Part shown: positions 1 to 5,532 of the stretch, one piece after another | How positions within the stretch are numbered: the stretch's first letter is position 1 | How the letters are laid out: every line of letters begins with the position of its first letter | NCBI GenBank assembly: GCA_001778285.1 | Contig: MFGL01000004.1 | Location: 18,097-24,281 of the forward strand | Direction of reading: 5' to 3' | Length of the DNA: 6,185 nt | Source: Candidatus Falkowbacteria bacterium RIFOXYC2_FULL_47_12 | GTDB lineage: Bacteria > Patescibacteriota > Patescibacteriia > Patescibacteriales > XYC2-FULL-47-12 | Position numbers and translations under genes: made by a program | The notes under the pieces: generated by a model | Told to the model about the DNA's origin: nothing | Databases searched by the model: none | Seen by the model: only the letters and a program-made list of their open reading frames with translations

Positions 1-663
1 CCCGGTTTCAGCCGCGGTGATGGCAGCGGACACCGTATCCAAATCACGCATTTCGCCCACCATGATAACGTTGGGGTCCTGGCGCAGGGCCGAGCGCAAA
101 GCGCCGGCAAACGAATACGTGTCAGTGCCCAACTCCCGCTGCTCAATGATACTTTGGTTTTCCTTGAATAAAAATTCTATGGGGTCTTCAATGGTGATAA
201 TGTGGGCTTTGCGCTCGGTGTTGATGATATTAATCATGGCGGCGAGCGTTGAGCTCTTGCCGCTGCCGGAAGGACCGACCACTAAAACAAATCCGTCGCG
301 CAGATGCGTCAGGTTGTAGAGCCCCTCGGAAAACTGCAATTGCTCGGGACTGGGAATTTCCGCCGGAATGAAGCGGGCCGTCAGACCGACTGTGCCCTCC
401 TGCCAGTGCACGTTGACGCGAAACCGGCTGCTGCCCACCTGGAAAGAAAAATCAATGTCCTTGTACTTTTCAAAACTTGCCTTCTGCTCTTCACTCAAAA
501 TTCCGTAAATCGCCTCTTTCAGCTCTGTGCCATCTAACGGCTGGTTGTCGTCTATTTTTATCAATTGCTCATTAATGCGCAGCGCCGGCAACGAGCCGCT
601 GACCAAATGCAGGTCAGCCGCTCCTTTTTCAATAGCGGCGTTGAAAAAGCTTTGTATATCCAT
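1..663 (-). CDS. pilT: Type IV pilus retraction ATPase PilT (partial, 3' end outside window)
   Basis: The first 221 residues of a PilT-type hexameric secretion ATPase, the cytoplasmic motor that depolymerises type IV pili for twitching and DNA uptake. The N-terminal PAS-like domain covers about residues 1-100 and has the family's GA(S/A)DLH element as GAADLH at 14-19. The RecA-like ATPase core follows: Walker A GPSGSGKS at 130-137, Asp box ITIEDPIEF at 156-164, and the Walker B segment with GEMRD at 203-207, where E204 is the expected catalytic glutamate. The reading frame is open to the window edge at AAETG, just where PilT proteins normally continue into the His box, so about the last 130 residues are missing from view. 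GEMRD and the short N-terminus favour PilT over PilB or GspE. The ATG at 663 gives a normal PilT N-terminus but has no clear Shine-Dalgarno sequence. A promoter-like element and a palindrome lie just upstream, so the gene may be transcribed independently of the glycan genes before it. Confidence 0.95.
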   Translation of the reverse strand, partial: MDIQSFFNAAIEKGAADLHLVSGSLPALRINEQLIKIDDNQPLDGTELKEAIYGILSEEQKASFEKYKDIDFSFQVGSSRFRVNVHWQEGTVGLTARFIPAEIPSPEQLQFSEGLYNLTHLRDGFVLVVGPSGSGKSSTLAAMINIINTERKAHIITIEDPIEFLFKENQSIIEQRELGTDTYSFAGALRSALRQDPNVIMVGEMRDLDTVSAAITAAETG

Positions 664-678
664 AGAGTTTTGAAATTT

Positions 679-695
679 AGGTAATTTACTTACCT
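679..695. repeat. Inverted repeat in the pilT leader
   Basis: Perfect 6-bp arms (AGGTAA / TTACCT) around a 5-base spacer, ending 15 bases before the pilT start codon. It lies directly downstream of the putative pilT -10 element, so it would cover the expected transcription start. It could be a repressor operator or a small stem-loop at the 5' end of the mRNA. The stem is AT-rich and is not followed by a T-tract, so it does not look like a terminator. That the repeat exists is seen directly; its function is inferred. Confidence 0.4.
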
Positions 696-699
696 TTTT

Positions 700-708
700 A
701 GTATAGCA
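700..708 (-). promoter_or_regulatory. Putative extended -10 promoter for pilT
   Basis: Read on the minus strand the sequence is TGCTATACT: a TGn extension followed by TATACT, one base off the TATAAT consensus. Transcription would begin near position 693, giving a leader of about 30 bases to the pilT ATG. No good -35 hexamer is seen 16-18 bases upstream, which extended -10 promoters can tolerate. It lies in the 78-base gap between the VanZ-like gene and pilT. Confidence 0.45.
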
Positions 709-741
709 CAGCTTGCTTTTTTCCCATACTTGACACCTCGT

Positions 742-1137
742 TCATTTCTTGATGTTGCAAAAACGCTCATTGCCGGTCCATAGCCAGTAAACGGCAATGC
801 CAGCCATACTGCCGATAACGTCAAAGGCTAAATCGTAGAGGCTCGCCTCCCGGCCGTGGACAAAAAACTGGTGGTACTCGTCGCTGACGCCGTACAGAAA
901 GACAATGGCAACCGCCCACAGCGCGGCGCGGCGAAACCGCACTGGGTAGTGGCATAAAAAATTTAAAATCAGAAACGCCAGTCCGCTGTACAAAAAGACA
1001 TGCACGTCTTTGTCAAAAATGTAATCGTAGAAGATTTTTTTATACGTCGGGTCCGGCGCGGGCAGACCGATTTGCGAGGAGGTGAAAATCAATGCCAGCC
1101 ACGAGAGGACGAGAAGAAATTTTGTAAACTTTAACAT
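742..1137 (-). CDS. VanZ-like family membrane protein
   Basis: A 131-residue integral membrane protein of the VanZ-like family. VanZ raises teicoplanin resistance in enterococci, but most relatives are unassigned envelope proteins. Hydrophobic segments lie near residues 7-20, 46-62, 70-84 and 104-120, giving the expected four helices. The family signature is clear: SDEYHQ at 85-90, then G95-R96, with conserved D102 and D106 leading into the last helix. The start at 1137 is the first ATG; it overlaps the stop of the upstream glycosyltransferase by 7 bases (ATGTTAA), which suggests coupled translation. A TTG nine codons upstream is possible but would lie wholly inside the neighbouring gene. No Shine-Dalgarno is evident. 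It is the last gene of the glycan cassette, and I see no terminator after its TGA stop. Resistance should not be inferred from the family name; a role with lipid-linked glycans or the envelope is more likely given the context. Confidence 0.85.
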   Translation of the reverse strand: MLKFTKFLLVLSWLALIFTSSQIGLPAPDPTYKKIFYDYIFDKDVHVFLYSGLAFLILNFLCHYPVRFRRAALWAVAIVFLYGVSDEYHQFFVHGREASLYDLAFDVIGSMAGIAVYWLWTGNERFCNIKK

Positions 1138-2180
1138 AATATAACGTGCTTTATGACCCGCCAATACAAAGCAAATACCGGATTCACGAGCCGCAGTTTC
1201 GTATCGTCAATTTCCTGATACCAGATGCGGCCGGAAAATAGTTTTATAATTTCTTTGTCTGCAACTGCGCGCAGGCCTTGCGTCTGCTTTCGCGCGCGCA
1301 AAAGATACGACCACGTTCGCGGCGTTAAAAAATATCGCCAGACGCGCATTTTTTCCATAAACCAGCCGGTTTTGAAAGAAAACAAAATTAAACCGGTTTC
1401 CATGATGGCAAAAGCGGGCAAAATCAAAAGCAATGTCAGCCAGTGGTAATTTTTTATAATGGCAATAATGCGATTTCGGTCCATCCAGTAATATTTTTGA
1501 ATTGAACGGGAAAACTCGTACTTATGATACGCGACTGCTTGTGGCGCCATAACGCAGTAAAAACCGGTCAGCCACAGCCGCCAGCCAATATCCTGGTCTT
1601 CGTTATACATCCAAAACTCCTCGTCAAAGAGACCGGCTTTTTGCAAAGCTTCTTTTGTGAATAAAACCGCAGCGCCGGACGGGTAGGCGATGTTTCTTGT
1701 TTTTAAATCTGTTTCGTCAAACTTCTGCCGGTACCCCAGACTGTAGCCAAAGCCCAAAAAATGCGTAACGTTTCCCAGAGAATTTATTTTTTCCCTCTCC
1801 GGCCAAAGCATCAAACGCGCCTGCACGGCGCCGATTTTAGCATCTGTTTCGGCGGCACGCACGAGCTCGGCAACGCAGTTTTTCTCAACCACGACATCCA
1901 TGTTGAACAAAATAACGTAATCAAATCCTTGCTGTAGCGCGCGCCGTATCGCATCGTTATTGCCTTTCGCAAAACCGTCATTACCTTCATTACGGATAAT
2001 TTCGGCTTCCGGCGCGTGCGTTTTAAGATAAGCAAAACTTTCTTCGCTCGTTTCATTGTCAACGATAAACAGCCGGCTTTCGCCGTTATAGCTTTGCGTA
2101 CGCAAACTTTCAATGCAATCTTGCAAGTATTTCTTCGCGTAGTCTTTGTAATTTATTAAAATAATGGCGATTTTTTCCAT
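1131..2180 (-). CDS. Family 2 glycosyltransferase (WbbL/rhamnosyltransferase-like) with membrane segment
   Basis: A 349-residue GT-A fold glycosyltransferase, probably inverting and acting on the cytoplasmic face of the membrane to add a sugar to a lipid-linked glycan. The GT2 domain covers about 1-230. It starts IAIILINYKDY, has VDN at 40-42, the glycine/asparagine-rich nucleotide-binding stretch NDGFAKGNN at 67-75, and the metal-binding motif in the N-x-D form (NMD, 93-95) typical of the WbbL-like subgroup. The acceptor-side acidic motif is NEDQDIGWRL at 193-202, with E194-D195 near the expected catalytic base. A hydrophobic segment at about 246-268 is followed by a basic, aromatic C-terminal region that probably lies along the membrane. 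Eleven bases separate it from the DUF2304 gene before it, and its 3' end overlaps the VanZ-like gene. A purine-rich GAGAAG lies about 20 bases before the ATG, too far for a standard site. Sugar and acceptor cannot be read from the sequence. Confidence 0.92.
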   Translation of the reverse strand: MEKIAIILINYKDYAKKYLQDCIESLRTQSYNGESRLFIVDNETSEESFAYLKTHAPEAEIIRNEGNDGFAKGNNDAIRRALQQGFDYVILFNMDVVVEKNCVAELVRAAETDAKIGAVQARLMLWPEREKINSLGNVTHFLGFGYSLGYRQKFDETDLKTRNIAYPSGAAVLFTKEALQKAGLFDEEFWMYNEDQDIGWRLWLTGFYCVMAPQAVAYHKYEFSRSIQKYYWMDRNRIIAIIKNYHWLTLLLILPAFAIMETGLILFSFKTGWFMEKMRVWRYFLTPRTWSYLLRARKQTQGLRAVADKEIIKLFSGRIWYQEIDDTKLRLVNPVFALYWRVIKHVILC

Positions 2181-2191
2181 ACAACAAAATT

Positions 2192-2521
2192 CTATTTCTT
2201 CTCCCGCAAGGCCAGTTCGCGCACGATTGTGGTCAGGTCTTTTTCCAGCCGCGCGATATGCAGGCGCAGGCGAAAGATAAAATAAAACAGCACGGCAACC
2301 GCCAGGTACAGCAAAAACTCTATACCGGAGGAACTAAAGCCCAGACGCGAAAGCCAGGCGTCAATATACGGCAGAGCAATGATGGCAAGCCCCGCGCACA
2401 CCCAAAACACCAGCCAAAAACCAAACTCTTGCTGATTAACATTTTTGTCACGCCGCTGTTTGAAAAGACGAATGATGAAAAAAACTATAATAACGAGAGC
2501 GATTGCTTGTTGGATATACAT
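2192..2521 (-). CDS. DUF2304 family small membrane protein
   Basis: A 109-residue protein with the layout of DUF2304: three hydrophobic helices (about 4-19, 34-51, 68-84) and a charged C-terminal helix (85-106) ending in ELAL. Basic clusters KQRRDK (21-26) and RLRLHIARLEK (84-94) predict, by the positive-inside rule, that the 20-30 loop and the C-terminal helix are cytoplasmic. The conserved EFGFW (32-36) precedes helix 2. The family has no firmly known function, but it is repeatedly found beside DPM1-like family 2 glycosyltransferases, as here: the upstream glycosyltransferase stops only 5 bases before this ATG. A partner or membrane-anchor role is inference. The start region (ATAACATATATG) has no Shine-Dalgarno, so translation probably depends on the upstream gene or an AT-rich leader. 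GtrA-type flippase is a less likely reading, because GtrA has four helices and no C-terminal coil. Confidence 0.82.
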   Translation of the reverse strand: MYIQQAIALVIIVFFIIRLFKQRRDKNVNQQEFGFWLVFWVCAGLAIIALPYIDAWLSRLGFSSSGIEFLLYLAVAVLFYFIFRLRLHIARLEKDLTTIVRELALREKK

Positions 2522-2526
2522 ATATG

Positions 2527-3201
2527 TTATTTGATAAAACTGTGAAAAAAGATGTCTTTAATAATTTTCAGCCCGCCGGAGAATCGCTGGCCGAACTCGC
2601 GGTAGATAACCGTAATGGGCACTTCTCGGACGCATAATTTGTTTTGCAAGGCATTAAAAATTATTTCCGAACAATGCGCCATGCGGTCCTGCTGCCACGC
2701 AATTTTTGGAAACGCGTCCGCGCGGAAAGCGCGAAAACCAGACTGCGGGTCAGACAGGCGCACGCCAAAGAAACGGTGAAAGAGACGTGCCAGCGGCAAA
2801 ATAATTGCCCGCTTCACAAACGGCACGTCTGATTGTTTTTTGCCAGCCAAAAAACGCGAACCAAAAACAATGTCAGCCTCACCGGACATGAGCGGCGCAA
2901 TCACGTCAGTAATTTCGTTCGCGACAAACTGCCCATCGGCATCAAAGTGAACAACAACGTCAGCGCCCTGCCGGATGGCATACTCGGTGCCGGTTTTGAG
3001 CGCCGCGCCCTGACCGCGGTTGACAACATGACGCAAAACTATTACGCCGGCTTGTTCTGCGCGGGTGGCTGTTTCATCAATCGAACAATCGTCAACGACC
3101 ACGATGTGATAGTCATAGTCTGCGGCTTGGATATCACGCAAAACCGAAACGATGCTTTCTTCCTCATTGTAGGCGGGAATGACAACAAAAATACTCTGCA
3201 T
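2527..3201 (-). CDS. Family 2 glycosyltransferase, dolichyl/polyprenyl-phosphate sugar synthase-like
   Basis: A 224-residue enzyme of the DPM1/GtrB-like branch of GT2, which moves a sugar from a nucleotide donor to a polyprenyl phosphate carrier at the cytoplasmic membrane face. Motifs appear in canonical order: VVIPAYNEEES (6-16), VVVDDCSIDET (34-44), the donor-site NRGQGAALKTG (61-71), DAD metal-binding motif (87-89), GSRF (114-117) and DPQSGFRAF (151-159). The C-terminal EVPITVIYREFGQRFSGG (193-210) is also typical. Unlike GtrB, there are no C-terminal transmembrane helices; the protein ends shortly after an amphipathic stretch and would need help to reach the membrane, which makes the adjoining DUF2304 gene notable. 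The ATG at 3201 is fixed by an in-frame TAG four codons upstream. It lacks a Shine-Dalgarno; the only GGGGA lies in the hairpin about 20 bases away. It is the first gene of the glycan cassette. Mannose, glucose and others are all possible as the sugar. Confidence 0.92.
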   Translation of the reverse strand: MQSIFVVIPAYNEEESIVSVLRDIQAADYDYHIVVVDDCSIDETATRAEQAGVIVLRHVVNRGQGAALKTGTEYAIRQGADVVVHFDADGQFVANEITDVIAPLMSGEADIVFGSRFLAGKKQSDVPFVKRAIILPLARLFHRFFGVRLSDPQSGFRAFRADAFPKIAWQQDRMAHCSEIIFNALQNKLCVREVPITVIYREFGQRFSGGLKIIKDIFFHSFIK

Positions 3202-3213
3202 TGGTTTCTATTT

Positions 3214-3241
3214 AAAAAGTCCCCTATTATGAGGACTTTTT
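3214..3241. terminator. Bidirectional Rho-independent terminator-like hairpin
   Basis: A perfect 9-bp inverted repeat, AAAAAGTCC and GGACTTTTT, with a 10-base loop. The pairing core is only five bases (AGTCC/GGACT), and the A/T ends give a U-tract after the stem on both strands. On the minus strand it would end transcripts arriving from ftsEX, pfkB and the small ORF, separating them from the glycosyltransferase that starts 12 bases further on. The stem is weak, so partial read-through is likely. Sequence and symmetry are seen directly; terminator function is inferred. Confidence 0.6.
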
Positions 3242-3244
3242 TAT

Positions 3245-3273
3245 AAAATAACATAAAATAAGATAAAAATCAA
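3245..3273 (-). promoter_or_regulatory. Putative promoter for the glycan cassette
   Basis: On the minus strand TTGATT (3273-3268) and TATTTT (3250-3245) are separated by 17 bases within a very AT-rich gap. Each matches four of six consensus positions or better. Transcription would start near 3238, inside the first arm of the hairpin. An AT-rich background produces such matches easily, so this is a weak call supported mainly by the need for a start downstream of the small ORF. Confidence 0.3.
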
Positions 3274-3293
3274 TAACACAGCTTCTTAAATCA

Positions 3294-3617
3294 TCACTTG
3301 TGCTTAGGCGGTCTTTTCGTGTTTCTCGTTTCTCGCTCTTCTCCTTGAACTTGTATTTTTTGAACAATTAATTCCGCCGCTCCTTGATAATTTCCCTCCC
3401 GGGCCAACGCTTGTATTTCTGCATCACTATCTAATAACATCTCTACCTCTGTCTCATGTTCACTATACCAACGCTCCTGTGAATTCTGCTGCCGACTATG
3501 TAGTAACGAACTATTTAGCAGCTTAACTAATGCGATGTGCACGTTCTGCCGGAGCTCAGCTTCAAGCGTTTGATGCCTGTCAAGCAATGCCGGCCTTGCA
3601 AATAATTTTTCGGTCAT
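3294..3617 (-). CDS. Hypothetical protein, 107 residues
   Basis: I do not recognise this protein. It is hydrophilic, with no signal peptide, membrane helix or cysteine, and it looks largely helical. Residues 12-43 and 66-91 could be amphipathic helices, and the second (AEIQALAREGNYQGAAELIV, 66-85) has heptad-like spacing. The tail after residue 92 is highly charged and basic at its end (KRPPKHK). The ATG at 3617 lies 8 bases after the pfkB stop; a longer in-frame form would overlap pfkB by more than 100 bases and is unlikely. It ends in two tandem in-frame TGA codons. Codon use differs from the flanking genes, with many AGT, CTA, ATA, AGG, AGA and CGA codons. That could mean recent acquisition, a fast-evolving lineage-specific gene, or a spurious ORF. 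Its position, between pfkB and the terminator, would make it the last gene of the ftsEX transcript. Confidence 0.5.
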   Translation of the reverse strand: MTEKLFARPALLDRHQTLEAELRQNVHIALVKLLNSSLLHSRQQNSQERWYSEHETEVEMLLDSDAEIQALAREGNYQGAAELIVQKIQVQGEERETRNTKRPPKHK

Positions 3618-3625
3618 AGCTTTAT

Positions 3626-4618
3626 TTATTTTACAGCCGAACCGGACAAAAGCCCGTTCTGCGCACCCTGTTTTGAAATAACCGAGGCCGCGTTGCGCAT
3701 ACCGAGCTCCATGGCCTTGGCAATGTCGCCGTTGTAAAGCTTTAAACCGCAAACGAATGAAGAGCCAAAGGCATCGCCGACGCCGGTGGTGTCAACCCGC
3801 TTGCTTTCGTGTTTAATGCCTAGATGATAAAATTTGCGGCCGTCGTACGCATCCGCGCCCTTTTTGCCGCGCGTAATCATAACAATTTCTGGGCCGTAAC
3901 TTTTAATGACCGAGAGTAAATTTTTGATCTCGCCCAAAAACCGCGCGCTCTCCTTGTAGCCGGCCATGACTTTTCTGTCTGCTGCGACTAATTCGGTCGC
4001 CTCGTCTTCGTTCATAATAATCACCTCTGTATATTTCAGATACTGACGAATCTCACGCTGGCCGTCGCGCAACTGAATACCGCCCGGGTTCCAGGCTATT
4101 TTAAAATTTTGATTTCGGGAAAAAACAGCTTTCAGCGCCTTTTGCCAGTTGCCGCTCAAAGACGTAATATACACCCATATTGTTTGATTATTTTTAAATA
4201 ACTGTGCGGGAATGCTTAATTTAGTATTCGCCGCGCGGTGAGAAAAAATGACGTGCTCGTTGCCCGGGCCCACCAAGAGAAAAGAAAAACCGCTCATTTC
4301 GCCTTTGACAGTCTGAACAAACTGTGTGTTCACGTGATGGGCTGCCAAATTGGCAATGATGCTTTTGCCGCGGGCGTCATCGCCGACGGCACAAACGCAG
4401 GCCGTTTTCAGTCCCAGCCGGCTCGCAGAGACCGCCACATTGGCCGCGCCGCCGCCAAACGTCGTGTGTGCTTCCCGCACGCGAATTTTTGCCCCGTACT
4501 CAAAGGCGAGCAGACGCTGGCGCAAAACGTCTTGTTTGTTATCAATAACAATGCCGTCATCGGTATAAAACGTGATGTCTTCCACCGCGCCGCCGATTGT
4601 TATTATGTCGTAGTTCAT
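3626..4618 (-). CDS. PfkB/ribokinase-family carbohydrate kinase
   Basis: A complete 330-residue kinase of the ribokinase/PfkB superfamily, which phosphorylates a sugar or nucleoside hydroxyl using ATP in the cytoplasm. The N-terminal strand ITIGGAVEDITFY (6-18) carries D14, at the site where ribokinases use an Asp to hold the substrate. The first PfkB signature is GGGAANVAVSASRLG (55-69). NPGG is at 177-180, the N-x-x-E metal-site motif is NEDE (203-206), and TRGKKG is at 249-254. The second signature, DTTGVGDAF (276-284), forms the anion hole with catalytic base D282. All key residues are present, so it should be active. The substrate is not readable: ribose, fructose-type sugars and adenosine are all candidates. 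Its ATG overlaps the ftsX stop as ATGA, predicting translational coupling; a GGTGGG lies about 15 bases upstream, too far for an ideal site. The sequence strongly resembles carbohydrate kinases I recall from Parcubacteria. Confidence 0.93.
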   Translation of the reverse strand: MNYDIITIGGAVEDITFYTDDGIVIDNKQDVLRQRLLAFEYGAKIRVREAHTTFGGGAANVAVSASRLGLKTACVCAVGDDARGKSIIANLAAHHVNTQFVQTVKGEMSGFSFLLVGPGNEHVIFSHRAANTKLSIPAQLFKNNQTIWVYITSLSGNWQKALKAVFSRNQNFKIAWNPGGIQLRDGQREIRQYLKYTEVIIMNEDEATELVAADRKVMAGYKESARFLGEIKNLLSVIKSYGPEIVMITRGKKGADAYDGRKFYHLGIKHESKRVDTTGVGDAFGSSFVCGLKLYNGDIAKAMELGMRNAASVISKQGAQNGLLSGSAVK

Positions 4619-5532
4619 ACTTTCATATACTTACCCACCGCGAGCAAGCTCGCAAGCGTATTTATCAGGCAGGCGGCCAAGAACTCAATGCCAAAAATGG
4701 TAATGAAATTATGATTAAAGTAAGCGATGATATTGAGCGACTCGGCGTTGAAAAAGGCGCCGAGGTACGGCTGAAGCAATTGCAGGAACGGATAAAAAAT
4801 CACGATGATGACGAGTGTGCCGGCAAGCGCATAAAAAATCGCTTCCGCCAAAAAGGGCGCGCGGATAAACCAGTTGCTCGCGCCCACGAGCTTCATTATT
4901 CTGATTTCTTTCTGATGTGTGTAAATGGCTATGCGCACCGCATTAAAAACCACCAAAATGGTAACAGCCACAAAAATCAGGCTGACCAAAATGCCGACTT
5001 GGCGCGTGCGCGCGGTAATGGCGCTCATGGTTTTCAGCAGCGTCTTGTGGTCGTCAAAATTCTGGCTCTCAATGACCGCGTGCTTGCTTAAATTATTAAG
5101 GCTGTCAATGATGGCGGTGTAATTATTGAGTTCGCGCGCCTCAACTATCAAACTTGCGCTCAAGGGATTTTTACCGACCTCGCGCAGAGCATCCTGGATG
5201 GACTGGTTGGCCTGATGCTTGGACTGAAAAGCCTCCAGCGCCTGGGCTTTGGAAATATAACTGACATCTTTGACGCCGTCCAGCCGTTCCAGTTCGCTCT
5301 TCAGCGCGGCAATATCATCTTCGCCGGCATCCGGAATCAAATACAAATTCAAGTCAATTTTATCTTCCACCGCCGTAATCGCGGTCTGGCTGATGACGCC
5401 CACGACAATGATGAAGTTGATGGAAAAAAGCGACAGAATTAAAATCGTCACCGTCACGAGCGACAGCCAAAAATTACGGAAGAAATCCTGCGCGGCGAAT
5501 TTGAGGACGCGGATTGTTGAAAGTAAAATCAT
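4615..5532 (-). CDS. ftsX: Cell division protein FtsX
   Basis: A complete 305-residue FtsX, the membrane subunit of the FtsEX ABC-type complex, which turns ATP hydrolysis into activation of septal peptidoglycan hydrolases. A short cytoplasmic N-terminus (RVLKFAAQDFFRNFWLS) leads into helix 1 (about 24-48). The extracytoplasmic domain runs from about 50 to 175 and contains the family's DLNLYLIPDA (60-69) and a G-V-x-x-V-x-Y-I-S-K element (86-95). Helix 2 is at 180-202, followed by the FtsE-contact loop with KEIRIMKLVGASNWFIRAPF (208-227), helix 3 at 230-250 and helix 4 at 277-298. Length and order are standard. The ATG overlaps the ftsE stop (ATGA), and a GGGGA lies 10 bases upstream. The stop overlaps the next gene in the same way. 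No hydrolase or adaptor gene (M23 peptidase, EnvC, PcsB type) appears in this window. Confidence 0.96.
   Translation of the reverse strand: MILLSTIRVLKFAAQDFFRNFWLSLVTVTILILSLFSINFIIVVGVISQTAITAVEDKIDLNLYLIPDAGEDDIAALKSELERLDGVKDVSYISKAQALEAFQSKHQANQSIQDALREVGKNPLSASLIVEARELNNYTAIIDSLNNLSKHAVIESQNFDDHKTLLKTMSAITARTRQVGILVSLIFVAVTILVVFNAVRIAIYTHQKEIRIMKLVGASNWFIRAPFLAEAIFYALAGTLVIIVIFYPFLQLLQPYLGAFFNAESLNIIAYFNHNFITIFGIEFLAACLINTLASLLAVGKYMKV

Noticed and set aside
706..719. AGCA/TGCT stem in the VanZ-pilT gap as a terminator
   Set aside because: The stem is only four base pairs and has no T-tract on the minus strand, so it is too weak to call.
742..1164. VanZ-like gene starting at the upstream TTG
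   Set aside because: The extra nine residues lie wholly inside the preceding gene and are not part of the family's usual N-terminus; the ATG at 1137 gives a standard first helix.
1811..2113. Minus-strand 100-codon frame inside the second glycosyltransferase
   Set aside because: It is a shifted frame of a gene whose own frame carries the NMD and E-D motifs; the product is a Lys/Arg/Ser-rich nonsense sequence.
2833..3246. Plus-strand open frame of 137 codons opposite the DPM1-like gene
   Set aside because: It is antisense to a well-supported glycosyltransferase and shows no domain or start-site signal; the open frame is a by-product of the real gene's codons.
3294..3752. Longer form of the small ORF beginning inside pfkB
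   Set aside because: Residues 1-45 of this form would be read from the wrong frame of the conserved PfkB C-terminus; the ATG at 3617 just after the pfkB stop is the sensible start.
4238..5091. Long plus-strand open frames opposite pfkB and ftsX (about 158 and 164 codons)
   Set aside because: They lie fully antisense to genes with complete conserved motifs, have compositions rich in Arg/His/Asn typical of shadow frames, and match no recognisable family.
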